In this document: in pieces, positions 24,647-32,706 of the stretch
Layout: every line of letters starts with the position of its first letter
Numbering within the stretch: the first letter of the stretch is position 1
Assembly: GCA_903951425.1 (NCBI GenBank)
Contig: CAJBBX010000162.1
Coordinates: 1 to 34,515, forward strand
Origin: an uncultured Chthonomonas sp.
Lineage (GTDB): Bacteria; Armatimonadota; Chthonomonadetes; Chthonomonadales; CAJBBX01
Length of the DNA: 34,515 nucleotides
Direction: 5' to 3'
Position numbers and translations under genes: made by a program
The notes under the pieces: generated by a model
Told to the model about the DNA's origin: nothing
Databases searched by the model: none
The model's input: only the letters and a program-made list of their open reading frames with translations

Positions 24647-24672
24647 GCCTCAGAGCCCGCCCGATGAGCGCA

Positions 24673-26001
24673 TCAGCGGGTTACGGTGTGCCGCGGCGTT
24701 TCCGTATCCTTGCGCGCCAGTTCGGCCGCCGCCTCCAGCCGCTCAGCGTACTCCTGCGGCGTCACGGTCCCCGCCAGGAGCGCCGCGGTGGCGTTCTGGC
24801 TGGCGGTGCCCAGCTTGGGATACCACTGGATGTACTCCACCGACCAGATGGCCTTGGAGGCGCGGAATGCCGCTGCCGGCTCGACGAGGAACGGCGGTAG
24901 CTTCACTTCGTCGCTCCCCTTGATGGCCGTGAGGGTTCCCTTCCGCTCCACGAACTGCTTGGCCTTGGGCAACGAGGTCATGTACTTGTAGAAGTCGATG
25001 GCGGTTCCGTGGTTCTTGCCTTTCGACGGCACCACCCATGGCTCGATGCCTATATCGATGTTCGTAGGGTCGCCGATGCCGGCGTCCAGCGTGGGCGGCA
25101 GGAAGAAGGCCATCTCGAAGCCCGACTTCGGTAGTTGCTCGCGCATCTCGGAGTTGAGCCATGTCCCGCACGGGATCATGGCCGCGCGGCCATTGACGAA
25201 CTCCATCTGCGACTCGGTGTGGCTCATGCCGTTGGAGCCGGACTGGAAGTAACCCTTGTCGGCCAGTTCGCGGATCATGCTCGCGGCTCGGATGACCGCC
25301 GCCGACTTCCACGCGCCGGGCTTCAGGTTCTGCATATCGTCGAACGCTTGGATGCCGCCGGCGCTGACCACCCACGGGAAGAGGAACCCGTGCAGGGCGT
25401 AGTAGGGGTACTTGCCCTGATAGGTGATCGGCGCGATGCCGGCTGCCTTGATCTTGGCGCAAAGGGCCAGTAGCTCAGACCAGGTCTTGGGCGGCGTCCA
25501 GCCATGCTTCGCGAAGAGGGCCTTGTCGTACCACCAGCCGTTGATATTGTAGAAGTAGGGGAGCATCCACTGCTTGCCGTCGTGCTGCCCGAGCTTCAGT
25601 AGCGCCGGCTCAAATGTGTCGGCCCACTTGCCATCGCCGCTCCATGGCTTGCCCGCCAGGGCCTCGTCGAGCGGCATCAGTTGGTTCTCGTAGACCAGCG
25701 GCCAGTGGTCCATGCCCCAGCCGGGGTAGGTCAGGTCCGGCGGCTTGCCTGCCACGAAGAGCGGCCGAAGCTGCTCCCAGACGCGGGGATTGCCCCAGAC
25801 CTTCACTCTGGTCCCGGGGCGCTCGGTCTCAAACTCCTTCGCGGCGTCCTCAAAGAAGTCAAGGCCGTATCCACCCTTGAACGCCGCGACGTTCAGTGCG
25901 CCTGCCTTCTCGGCCCCTCGCTTGCTTCCGCACGAAACTGCGCCAAGAGCGAGGTATACCGCAGATGCCGCCAGCGCCGCGTTCCGAATCCACCGTTGCA
26001 T
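24673..26001 (-). CDS. ABC transporter solute-binding lipoprotein, family 1
   Basis: This 442-residue protein has a lipoprotein signal: a hydrophobic core, then GAVSCGS with the lipidated Cys24. The mature part is a family 1 sugar-binding protein: VAAFKGGYGLDF, FETERPGTRVKVW, GKPPDLTYPGW, PLDEAL, then YFYNINGWWYDKALF in the ligand cleft, rich in aromatic residues suited to stacking on sugars. A perfect AGGAGG lies 5 bases before the ATG. It leads the second CUT1 operon and diverges from topA across a 185-base spacer. The ligand cannot be read from sequence. Confidence 0.92.
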   Translation of the reverse strand: MQRWIRNAALAASAVYLALGAVSCGSKRGAEKAGALNVAAFKGGYGLDFFEDAAKEFETERPGTRVKVWGNPRVWEQLRPLFVAGKPPDLTYPGWGMDHWPLVYENQLMPLDEALAGKPWSGDGKWADTFEPALLKLGQHDGKQWMLPYFYNINGWWYDKALFAKHGWTPPKTWSELLALCAKIKAAGIAPITYQGKYPYYALHGFLFPWVVSAGGIQAFDDMQNLKPGAWKSAAVIRAASMIRELADKGYFQSGSNGMSHTESQMEFVNGRAAMIPCGTWLNSEMREQLPKSGFEMAFFLPPTLDAGIGDPTNIDIGIEPWVVPSKGKNHGTAIDFYKYMTSLPKAKQFVERKGTLTAIKGSDEVKLPPFLVEPAAAFRASKAIWSVEYIQWYPKLGTASQNATAALLAGTVTPQEYAERLEAAAELARKDTETPRHTVTR

Positions 26002-26111
26002 GGTAGCCTCCTGTAAAGGGATGCCGGTCAGCCGCGCAGCGGCCGTCCCTCATTCTGCTCCAAAACGCGGCGAAGACGCAAAGCGGGCGCACCACCGACT
26101 GCGGGCCGGGC

Positions 26112-26141
26112 TTGACAAACGTTGATGGGCACGGCTACCAT
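26112..26141 (+). promoter_or_regulatory. topA promoter
   Basis: A perfect TTGACA -35 (26112-26117) is followed after 18 bases by TACCAT (26136-26141; four of six matches to TATAAT). Transcription would start near 26148, giving a leader of about 39 bases that includes the AAGGA site before topA. The rest of the divergent spacer shows no clear operator. Confidence 0.6.
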
Positions 26142-26186
26142 ACACGCCGGCCCGGCTGAAGACTTCGGATAAGGAATGTGGAAAAA

Positions 26187-28691
26187 ATGGGAAAACCCTT
26201 GATCATCGTGGAGTCGCCCACGAAGACGAAGACTCTGAAGAGCTTCCTCGGCGGCAGATTCGAGGTCGAGGCTTCCATGGGCCACGTCCGCGACCTGCCT
26301 GAGAAGGAGATCGGCGTCGACGTGGAGCAGGGCTTCAAGCCCAAGTATGTCAGCATCGCCAGCCGACGCTCGGTCATCAGCCGCCTGAGCGCTGCCGCCA
26401 AGTCCGCCGAGGCCGTCTACCTCGCCTCCGACCCCGACCGCGAGGGTGAGGCCATCGCGTGGCATCTGGCCGCCGCGCTGAAGCTCAAGTCGCCCAAGCG
26501 CGTGGTCTTCAACGAGCTCACCCGCTCGGCCGTCGAAGCCGCCATGGAAAACCCGCGCGAGGTGCTCGGCGACCTGGTGGAGGCGCAAGAGGCGCGCCGC
26601 ATCCTGGACCGCCTGGTGGGCTACCGTCTCTCGCCGCTCCTCTGGCGCAAGGTCCGCAAGGGCCTCTCCGCCGGCCGCGTGCAGTCTGTCGCTGTGCGCA
26701 TGGTCTGCGACCGCGAGCGCGAGATTCTGGGCTTCGTCACCGAGGAGTACTGGTCCCTCACTGCCCTGGTAAGCCCGCAGGAGCCGCAGCCGCACTTCCC
26801 GTTCGAGGCGCGTCTGGTGGCTGTCCCCGGCATGGCCGACGCCCCGGACGAGGCCGCTGACGAGAAGGCCCCGGCGAAGGAGAAGCGCCTCCTCAGCAAC
26901 CAGGCCGACGCCGACGCCGTGGTGGCCGCGGTTCGCGAGGCGGCGTTCGTCATCCGCACGGTCAAGCGGCAGGAGCGCAAGCGTAATGCCGCCGCGCCGT
27001 TCATCACCAGCACGCTGCAGCAAGAGGCCTCCCGCAAGCTCGGCTTCAGCAACCGGCGCACTATGTCCACCGCGCAGGAGCTATATGAAGGTATCGACGT
27101 GGGCGATGCGTCCGTCGTCGGCCTCATCACCTACATGAGAACGGACTCCACCCGCGTGGCCAACGAGGCGCAGGAAGAGGCCCGTGCCTTCATCACGGCC
27201 CAGTACGGCGCCGAGTACGTGCCGCCCAAGCCGCCGCGCCACCGCAAGAGCGCCGCCGCGCAGGACGCCCACGAGGCCGTGCGGCCCACCTCCGTGGAGC
27301 GGACGCCGGACAGCCTCGCCGGTCGGCTCAGCCCGGACCAGATGAAGCTTTACCGCCTGATCTGGCAGCGCTTCCTCGCCAGCCAGATGAACCCGGCCAT
27401 CTTCGACGTGACCACCGCGGATATCGACGCCAACGGCTACACCTTCCGCGCCACGGGCTCCGTGCGCCGCTTCGACGGCTTCATGCGCATCTACACCGAG
27501 GGCCGCGATACCGACGAGCGCACCGACGAAGAGCGTGATCCGTTGCCGCCGCTGGAGGCCGGCCAGCCGCTCGACATGGAGGAACTGAGCCCGCGCCAGC
27601 ACTTCACCGAGCCACCGCCCCGCTACACCGAGGCCACGCTGGTCCGAGCGCTGGAAGAGCGGCGCATCGGGCGGCCGAGCACCTTCGCGTCGATCATCTC
27701 CACCATTCAGGACCGCGAATACGTGCAGCTGGAGGAGAAGCGCTTCCGGCCCACAGAGCTGGGCTTCACGGTGAACGACCTGCTGGTGAAGCACTTCCCG
27801 CAGATCATGGATGTGGACTTCACCGCGGGCATGGAGGCCAAGCTGGACGAGGTCGAGGCGGGCCGCGCCGACAAGGTGCAGGTGCTGACCGACTTCTACG
27901 GCCCCTTTGACGCCATGATCAGCGAGGCCCACGAGACCATGGAGCGCCTGCGCCCGGTGGCCGTGGAGAGCGAGTTCGACTGCCCCAACTGCGGCCAGAA
28001 GATGATGATCCGCACCAGCGACCGCGGCGACTTCCTCGGCTGTTCCGCCTATCCTCGCTGCAAGACCGTGCTGAACATGGACGGCACGCCCATTGTCGCC
28101 GCCACCCGCGTCGTTTCCGAGCACAGGTGCCCGAAGTGCTCCAAGGACATGGTCGAGCGCGACAGCCGCTTCGGCAAGTTCCTGGGCTGCACGGGCTACC
28201 CGAAGTGCCGCGGCGTCCTGAACCTTGACGGCACCGAGCGCACGGCGGCCACCTCTGCCGACGCGCCGGACAGCGGCCAGGCCTGCCCCAAGTGCGGCAA
28301 GCCCCTTTTGGAGCGGTCGGGCCGCTTTGGCAAGTTCCTCGGCTGCAGCGCCTATCCCACCTGCAAGACGATCGTGAAGGTACCGAAGGACGCTTCGGCG
28401 CCCAAGGAGGCGCCCGCCGCGGCGCCGGCCAAGCTCCTGGGCATCCCGTGCCCCAAGGACGACGGCCAGATCGTGGAGAAGAAGAGCCGCCGCGGAACCA
28501 TGTTCTACGGTTGCTCCAACTACCCGTCCTGCGACTTCAGCACCTGGAACCGGCCCGTGGGCAGGCCCTGCACGCACTGCTCCTGGCCGCTCGGCGAGAA
28601 GAGCTACCGCGGCAAGCCCACCGGAGCCATCGTCTGCTCCAACCCGGCGTGCGGCCTGGAGGAAGGGGCCGAGCAGGCTGGCGTCGAGTAG
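26187..28691 (+). CDS. topA: DNA topoisomerase I (type IA)
   Basis: This 834-residue enzyme relaxes negative supercoils. The Toprim domain opens with LIIVESPTKTKTL and contains SDPDREGEAIAWHL. The active-site tyrosine is Tyr316 in LITYMRTDS, close to E. coli Tyr319. The C-terminus carries five successive zinc-ribbon modules beginning near residues 599, 648, 700, 755 and 795 (CPNC, CPKC, CPKC, CPKD, CTHC); the fourth lacks its second Cys. I chose the ATG at 26187 with AAGGA 11 bases upstream; a GTG at 26178 is too close to that site. trmFO follows after 7 bases, an order also known from Firmicutes. Confidence 0.97.
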   Translation: MGKPLIIVESPTKTKTLKSFLGGRFEVEASMGHVRDLPEKEIGVDVEQGFKPKYVSIASRRSVISRLSAAAKSAEAVYLASDPDREGEAIAWHLAAALKLKSPKRVVFNELTRSAVEAAMENPREVLGDLVEAQEARRILDRLVGYRLSPLLWRKVRKGLSAGRVQSVAVRMVCDREREILGFVTEEYWSLTALVSPQEPQPHFPFEARLVAVPGMADAPDEAADEKAPAKEKRLLSNQADADAVVAAVREAAFVIRTVKRQERKRNAAAPFITSTLQQEASRKLGFSNRRTMSTAQELYEGIDVGDASVVGLITYMRTDSTRVANEAQEEARAFITAQYGAEYVPPKPPRHRKSAAAQDAHEAVRPTSVERTPDSLAGRLSPDQMKLYRLIWQRFLASQMNPAIFDVTTADIDANGYTFRATGSVRRFDGFMRIYTEGRDTDERTDEERDPLPPLEAGQPLDMEELSPRQHFTEPPPRYTEATLVRALEERRIGRPSTFASIISTIQDREYVQLEEKRFRPTELGFTVNDLLVKHFPQIMDVDFTAGMEAKLDEVEAGRADKVQVLTDFYGPFDAMISEAHETMERLRPVAVESEFDCPNCGQKMMIRTSDRGDFLGCSAYPRCKTVLNMDGTPIVAATRVVSEHRCPKCSKDMVERDSRFGKFLGCTGYPKCRGVLNLDGTERTAATSADAPDSGQACPKCGKPLLERSGRFGKFLGCSAYPTCKTIVKVPKDASAPKEAPAAAPAKLLGIPCPKDDGQIVEKKSRRGTMFYGCSNYPSCDFSTWNRPVGRPCTHCSWPLGEKSYRGKPTGAIVCSNPACGLEEGAEQAGVE

Positions 28692-28698
28692 CCTAGCC

Positions 28699-30045
28699 AT
28701 GGAACCCGTGGTCACGATCGTTGGGGGCGGCTTCGCCGGCGCCGAGGCCGCCTGGGCCGCCGCGCAGCGGGGCGTTCGAGTGCGCCTATACGAGATGCGC
28801 CCCGGCACGCCTACGGCGGTGCATCGAACCGGCAACCTGGCCGAGCCGGTCTGCTCCAACTCGCTGAAGTCCAACCGCATCGAGAACGCCTCCGGCCTGC
28901 TGAAGGAGGAGATGCGCGGCCTGGGCTCGCTAATCCTGCCCTGCGCCGAGGTGCACCGCGTGCCCGCCGGCGAGGCGCTGGCCGTGGAGGCAGAGGCCTT
29001 CTCGCGCGAAGTGACGGAGCGGATCGCCGCCCGCCCGCTGATCGAGGTCATCCGCGAGGAGGTCACGTTGCTGCCGCCCGAGCGCCCGCTCATCCTAGCC
29101 ACCGGGCCGCTCACCTCGGAGCCCATGGCGGCTGTGCTGCGCGACCTCGTCGGCGGCGATTGCCTGGCCTTCTACGACGCGGTGGCGCCTACGGTGACAC
29201 TGGAGAGCCTCGACATGTCGCTGGTCTTTCGGGCGTCGCGCCGGGGCAAGGGCTTCGATAGCGACGAGCCGGACGAGGAAGGCCCCCCGGCCGACTACCT
29301 CAACTGCCCGCTCGACCGCGACCAGTACCTGGCTCTCCAGCAGGCCCTGGCCGAGGCCGAGGTGGTCGATCCCCACTTGCCCGGCGAAGAGCGCGCACCC
29401 TACTTCGACGCCTGCATGCCCGTGGAGGAGCTGGCCCGACGAGGCCCGCGCACGCTGGCATTCGGCCCCATGCGCCCAATCGGCCTTCGCGACCCACGCA
29501 CCGGCCGCCGTCCCTACGCCGCCGTGCAGCTCAGGCAGGAGAACCGCGCCGGGACGCTCTGGGGCCTGGTCGGCTTCCAGACCCGCCTCAAGTGGCCCGA
29601 GCAGCAACGCATCGTGCGGATGATCCCGGGCATGCAGGACGCGGAGATCGTGCGCTACGGCGTCATGCATCGTAACACCTATGTCTGCTCGCCGCACGTG
29701 CTTCTGCCCACCTTCGAGCTACTCGGGAAGCCCGGCATCTATCTGGCAGGTCAGATCACCGGGGTCGAGGGTTACGTGGAATCGGCGGCGTCGGGCATCC
29801 TGGCCGGCCTCAACGCCGCCCGCGCACTGGCCCATCTGCCCGGCGTCGTCCCGCCGGACGTCACGGTTCTCGGTTCGCTGGTGCGCTACCTCGTGGAGAC
29901 GCCCGCTAAGCGGTTTTCCCCCATGAACGCCAACTACGGCATCCTGCCGCCCCTGCCCGAACGAATCCGGGCGCGCCTCGAAAAGGCCCGCCGCTACGCC
30001 GACCGCGCGAAGCCGGCGTACGACGAGTTCCTGCGCGGCCTCTAG
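28699..30045 (+). CDS. trmFO: Methylenetetrahydrofolate--tRNA-(uracil-5-)-methyltransferase TrmFO
   Basis: This 448-residue flavoprotein makes 5-methyluridine at position 54 of tRNA, using methylene-tetrahydrofolate and FAD. The N-terminal FAD motif is VGGGFAGAEAAW (8-19). The two catalytic cysteines expected from B. subtilis (Cys53, Cys226) appear as Cys52 in EPVCSNSLKSN and Cys239 in FDACMPVEEL. The C-terminal GYVESAASG and SPMNANYGILPPLP are family signatures. It starts 7 bases after topA without a strong ribosome site, so translational coupling to topA is likely. Its presence suggests the folate-dependent route rather than TrmA. Confidence 0.97.
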   Translation: MEPVVTIVGGGFAGAEAAWAAAQRGVRVRLYEMRPGTPTAVHRTGNLAEPVCSNSLKSNRIENASGLLKEEMRGLGSLILPCAEVHRVPAGEALAVEAEAFSREVTERIAARPLIEVIREEVTLLPPERPLILATGPLTSEPMAAVLRDLVGGDCLAFYDAVAPTVTLESLDMSLVFRASRRGKGFDSDEPDEEGPPADYLNCPLDRDQYLALQQALAEAEVVDPHLPGEERAPYFDACMPVEELARRGPRTLAFGPMRPIGLRDPRTGRRPYAAVQLRQENRAGTLWGLVGFQTRLKWPEQQRIVRMIPGMQDAEIVRYGVMHRNTYVCSPHVLLPTFELLGKPGIYLAGQITGVEGYVESAASGILAGLNAARALAHLPGVVPPDVTVLGSLVRYLVETPAKRFSPMNANYGILPPLPERIRARLEKARRYADRAKPAYDEFLRGL

Positions 30046-30198
30046 CCGGTCCGGAGCCCCGATAGACAGCCATCGCCGTCCGGTGGGTATCCTCAATGAG
30101 GTCGCCCGCGGCGACATCGGCCCGCGCCGGAGCCCTTGCGGCTCGGCGTGCGTATGGGTGCGCCTACCCCGCGGACCTGGACTGGACTGGAGAAGAGC

Positions 30199-32706
30199 GT
30201 GCTGAGACTGCCGTGGCAGCGTACCCCCGGGCCCTGGATGTGGGAGCCGGCCAAGCGCCGCACAATGATGTTCCCCGCGAGTTGGTCGGAGCCGCGCCGC
30301 TTCGCCCAGGGCTGGGCGCTTCTGGGCTTCGCCACAGGCATGTCGCTGGTGGTCTTTTGTCGCGACGCCGTGCAGGCCTCCATGGGCATCGAGCTGGCCT
30401 GGGTTCCGGCCGTCGCGGCTTGGCTCCTGGGCGTGGCCGCCGGCGCGGCGCTCTCCTGCGTCGTGCCCGCGCTACTGATCGACTACGCCCGCGCCGCCAT
30501 GGGTCTCGTGGCGGCCTGCATGCCGCTCTACGCCCTCTACTTCATGCGCGCGGCCTGCTCCATGGCCGGCGTTCCTCCCGGGGGGCAGCTCGGCTTCGGC
30601 TGGGCGCTCTGGAACCTTGCCGTCACACTGGGCGCCACCGGGCTCTTCATTGGCTGCCATGTGAGCCTAACGGCCCGCGCGACTACTGGCCCGGTGCATG
30701 GCCACGTGGCCGCCTCGATCGGCATGGCCGGGTTGGCCGCGGCACTGCTGCTGGGTCCGCTTGGCCTCCAGCCTTTCGTCCTGATCAGCATCGCGGCCCT
30801 GGTCTATGTCGCCGGCGCGGCCCTGCTGCAGGGGCAGTGGCTGCCGGTCTACGCCTCGCTGGCGGCTCTGCTGGTCTGGGCGCCGGCCGTGGGCCTTATG
30901 CGCTCGCTGGATGTGATCACGTTGCTGCCGCGCCACGCGCTGCTGGCGCACCGAGGCGTGACGTACGGTGTCGACGGCCAGGTCGCGCTGGCCATCGTCT
31001 CCGGCAAGCCCACGCTCCTGGTCGATGGCCGGCCGCATCTGCGCCTCGGTGATACCGCGGCGGCGCAGGGCCTGGCGCATGCCGCCATGGTGCAGCATCC
31101 CGCCCCCGAGCAGCTACTCGTCGTGGGTGGCCTGGGCGGCGTCTTGGCTGAGGCGCTCAAGCACCCCGTGACCTCCGCCACTGATATCGAAGTCGAGCCC
31201 GGCGCCCGCGCCGTTGCGGAGCCGATCGTCAGCGACGCGGCCAAGGGCGCCCTCTATGAGCGCCGCGTCTCGGTGATCAGCGCCGACGCCCGCAGCACCA
31301 TCGAGTCCTCGACCGGACGCTGGGACGTGATCCTCATCGCCGCCTCCATGCCTCCCACTCTGGCCGGCGGACGCCTCCAGACGCTGGAGTTCTATCAGGC
31401 CGTTCGCCGGGCCCTGAAGCCCGGAGGCGTGGTCGGCGTCATGATCTCGCCCGTGGCCGATGGGCATACCTCGGCCGGCTGGCTCCGCGACAGCGCGATC
31501 ATGGACTCCGTGCGAGCCGCCTTCCCATACTTCATGGCCCTGCCGTTCTCATCCAACTGCGCCCTCGCATCGGAGAGGCCGTTGGAGGCCGACCCTGCAG
31601 TCTGGATGCGGATCGCTCAGGCGCGCGGCGTGCAGTCTCCGTTCCTCGATCCCCGGAACCTCGGGCTGAGCCTCCAGGTGGAGCGCTTGGCCGATGCAAC
31701 GGCCTCTATCATCACCCGAGCTCCGAGGCCCGCCCGCGACGGGCGTCCGCCGGCTTACCGCCTGGCCCCCACCTACGGCTCCGAGGCCGATCGGTCGCTG
31801 GCCGCCCGCCTGGTGATCGGACTCCGCGCTCCCGGGCCCTGGCTCCCGGCGTTGGTGGCGGCCCTGCTGACGCTGTTGGTGATCCTCGCCGCGGCCCGTC
31901 TGGCGCCCTATCATCAGGATCCGCCGCCGCGCGAGTTGGACAGTCCATGGTATGCCGACGAGGAGCCCGAAGAGTGGCCCGAACCGGAGCCGCGGCGCCC
32001 GTGGGGCCCCACCGTGCGCGCCCTGGGTGCACCTGCCGCCGCGGCCGTGCCCGTTGCGGTCTACGCTTCGCTGGTCGTGACGGAGTGCGCCCGCAGCATG
32101 GGTAGCGCCTACCTCATCCTCCCCGCCGCGCTGGCAGCCGCCCTCAGCGCCGCCGGCGCGGGCTCCATGCTCTCGGTGAAGGCTAGGTGGCCGGGCGTCC
32201 TCGCCGCCCTGTTCGCCATCGGGGCGCTTGCGGGCGTCGCCTTTGCGCCGCCGCTGCCGAGCCATGTGCCGCTACTGGTGCAATTGGCCGTCTGGATCGG
32301 CGGCATCGCGCTGCTGGGCTTCCTGGCGGGCCTCGCCGCTGCCGGTTGTCGTTCGGCCGCGCCGCGGTTCGAGGCCACGACGGCCGCTATCGCCTCATCG
32401 GCCGCTCTCGGCGCCTTCTTCTTTACCTACGCGTCCCTGCCCCGGTGGGGCGAGCGCTGGTCGCTGGTCTCAGTGGCCGGCGCCTGCTTGCTGGTCCTTG
32501 TGGCCTGCTGGGCCGCTCCGCGGTGCCGCCACGAAGCCAGCGAGGCGCCATCCGAATCTCCAGCCTCTGAACCGGACGCAGAGGCCCTTCCAGGAGCCGA
32601 CAACGGGGTCGCTCCCACGCCGTCCGACGAGAGCAAGGCGCCTGATGCGGCGCCGAGCCCGACCGATGAGCCGCGCTCCGACGTGGCCCAGGAGAACCCC
32701 GCATGA
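30199..32706 (+). CDS. Polytopic membrane protein with embedded spermidine-synthase-like domain
   Basis: This 835-residue protein has about seven or eight N-terminal hydrophobic segments, a soluble Rossmann domain near residues 250-500, then further membrane segments (about 545-760) and an acidic Pro/Ser/Glu-rich tail. The soluble part resembles spermidine synthase: VDGRPHLRLGD, LLVVGGLGG (306-314), an acidic DIEVEP, and LEFYQAVRRALKPGG. The usual catalytic DxPDP-type motif reads AASMPP (381-386), so aminopropyl transfer looks unlikely. I chose GTG at 30199 because GGAG lies 6 bases upstream; ATG 30154 and TTG 30136 are alternatives without such a site. Its stop overlaps the oligopeptidase start. 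Confidence 0.75.
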   Translation: MLRLPWQRTPGPWMWEPAKRRTMMFPASWSEPRRFAQGWALLGFATGMSLVVFCRDAVQASMGIELAWVPAVAAWLLGVAAGAALSCVVPALLIDYARAAMGLVAACMPLYALYFMRAACSMAGVPPGGQLGFGWALWNLAVTLGATGLFIGCHVSLTARATTGPVHGHVAASIGMAGLAAALLLGPLGLQPFVLISIAALVYVAGAALLQGQWLPVYASLAALLVWAPAVGLMRSLDVITLLPRHALLAHRGVTYGVDGQVALAIVSGKPTLLVDGRPHLRLGDTAAAQGLAHAAMVQHPAPEQLLVVGGLGGVLAEALKHPVTSATDIEVEPGARAVAEPIVSDAAKGALYERRVSVISADARSTIESSTGRWDVILIAASMPPTLAGGRLQTLEFYQAVRRALKPGGVVGVMISPVADGHTSAGWLRDSAIMDSVRAAFPYFMALPFSSNCALASERPLEADPAVWMRIAQARGVQSPFLDPRNLGLSLQVERLADATASIITRAPRPARDGRPPAYRLAPTYGSEADRSLAARLVIGLRAPGPWLPALVAALLTLLVILAAARLAPYHQDPPPRELDSPWYADEEPEEWPEPEPRRPWGPTVRALGAPAAAAVPVAVYASLVVTECARSMGSAYLILPAALAAALSAAGAGSMLSVKARWPGVLAALFAIGALAGVAFAPPLPSHVPLLVQLAVWIGGIALLGFLAGLAAAGCRSAAPRFEATTAAIASSAALGAFFFTYASLPRWGERWSLVSVAGACLLVLVACWAAPRCRHEASEAPSESPASEPDAEALPGADNGVAPTPSDESKAPDAAPSPTDEPRSDVAQENPA

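Noticed and set aside
26176-26202. Eight-codon upstream peptide frame (MWKKWENP) overlapping the topA start
   Set aside because: Its ATG directly abuts the AAGGA site, leaving no spacing for initiation, so chance is the simpler explanation.
27081-29126. Long open frame on the minus strand (681 codons) across topA and trmFO
   Set aside because: Both plus-strand genes here are unmistakable; the antisense frame is His/Arg/Val/Gly-rich with no recognisable domain, as expected for a shadow in GC-rich DNA.
30184-30198. Short GGACT tandem repeat upstream of the membrane protein start
   Set aside because: Only two to three copies of a 5-base unit in GC-rich leader DNA, with no evidence of function.
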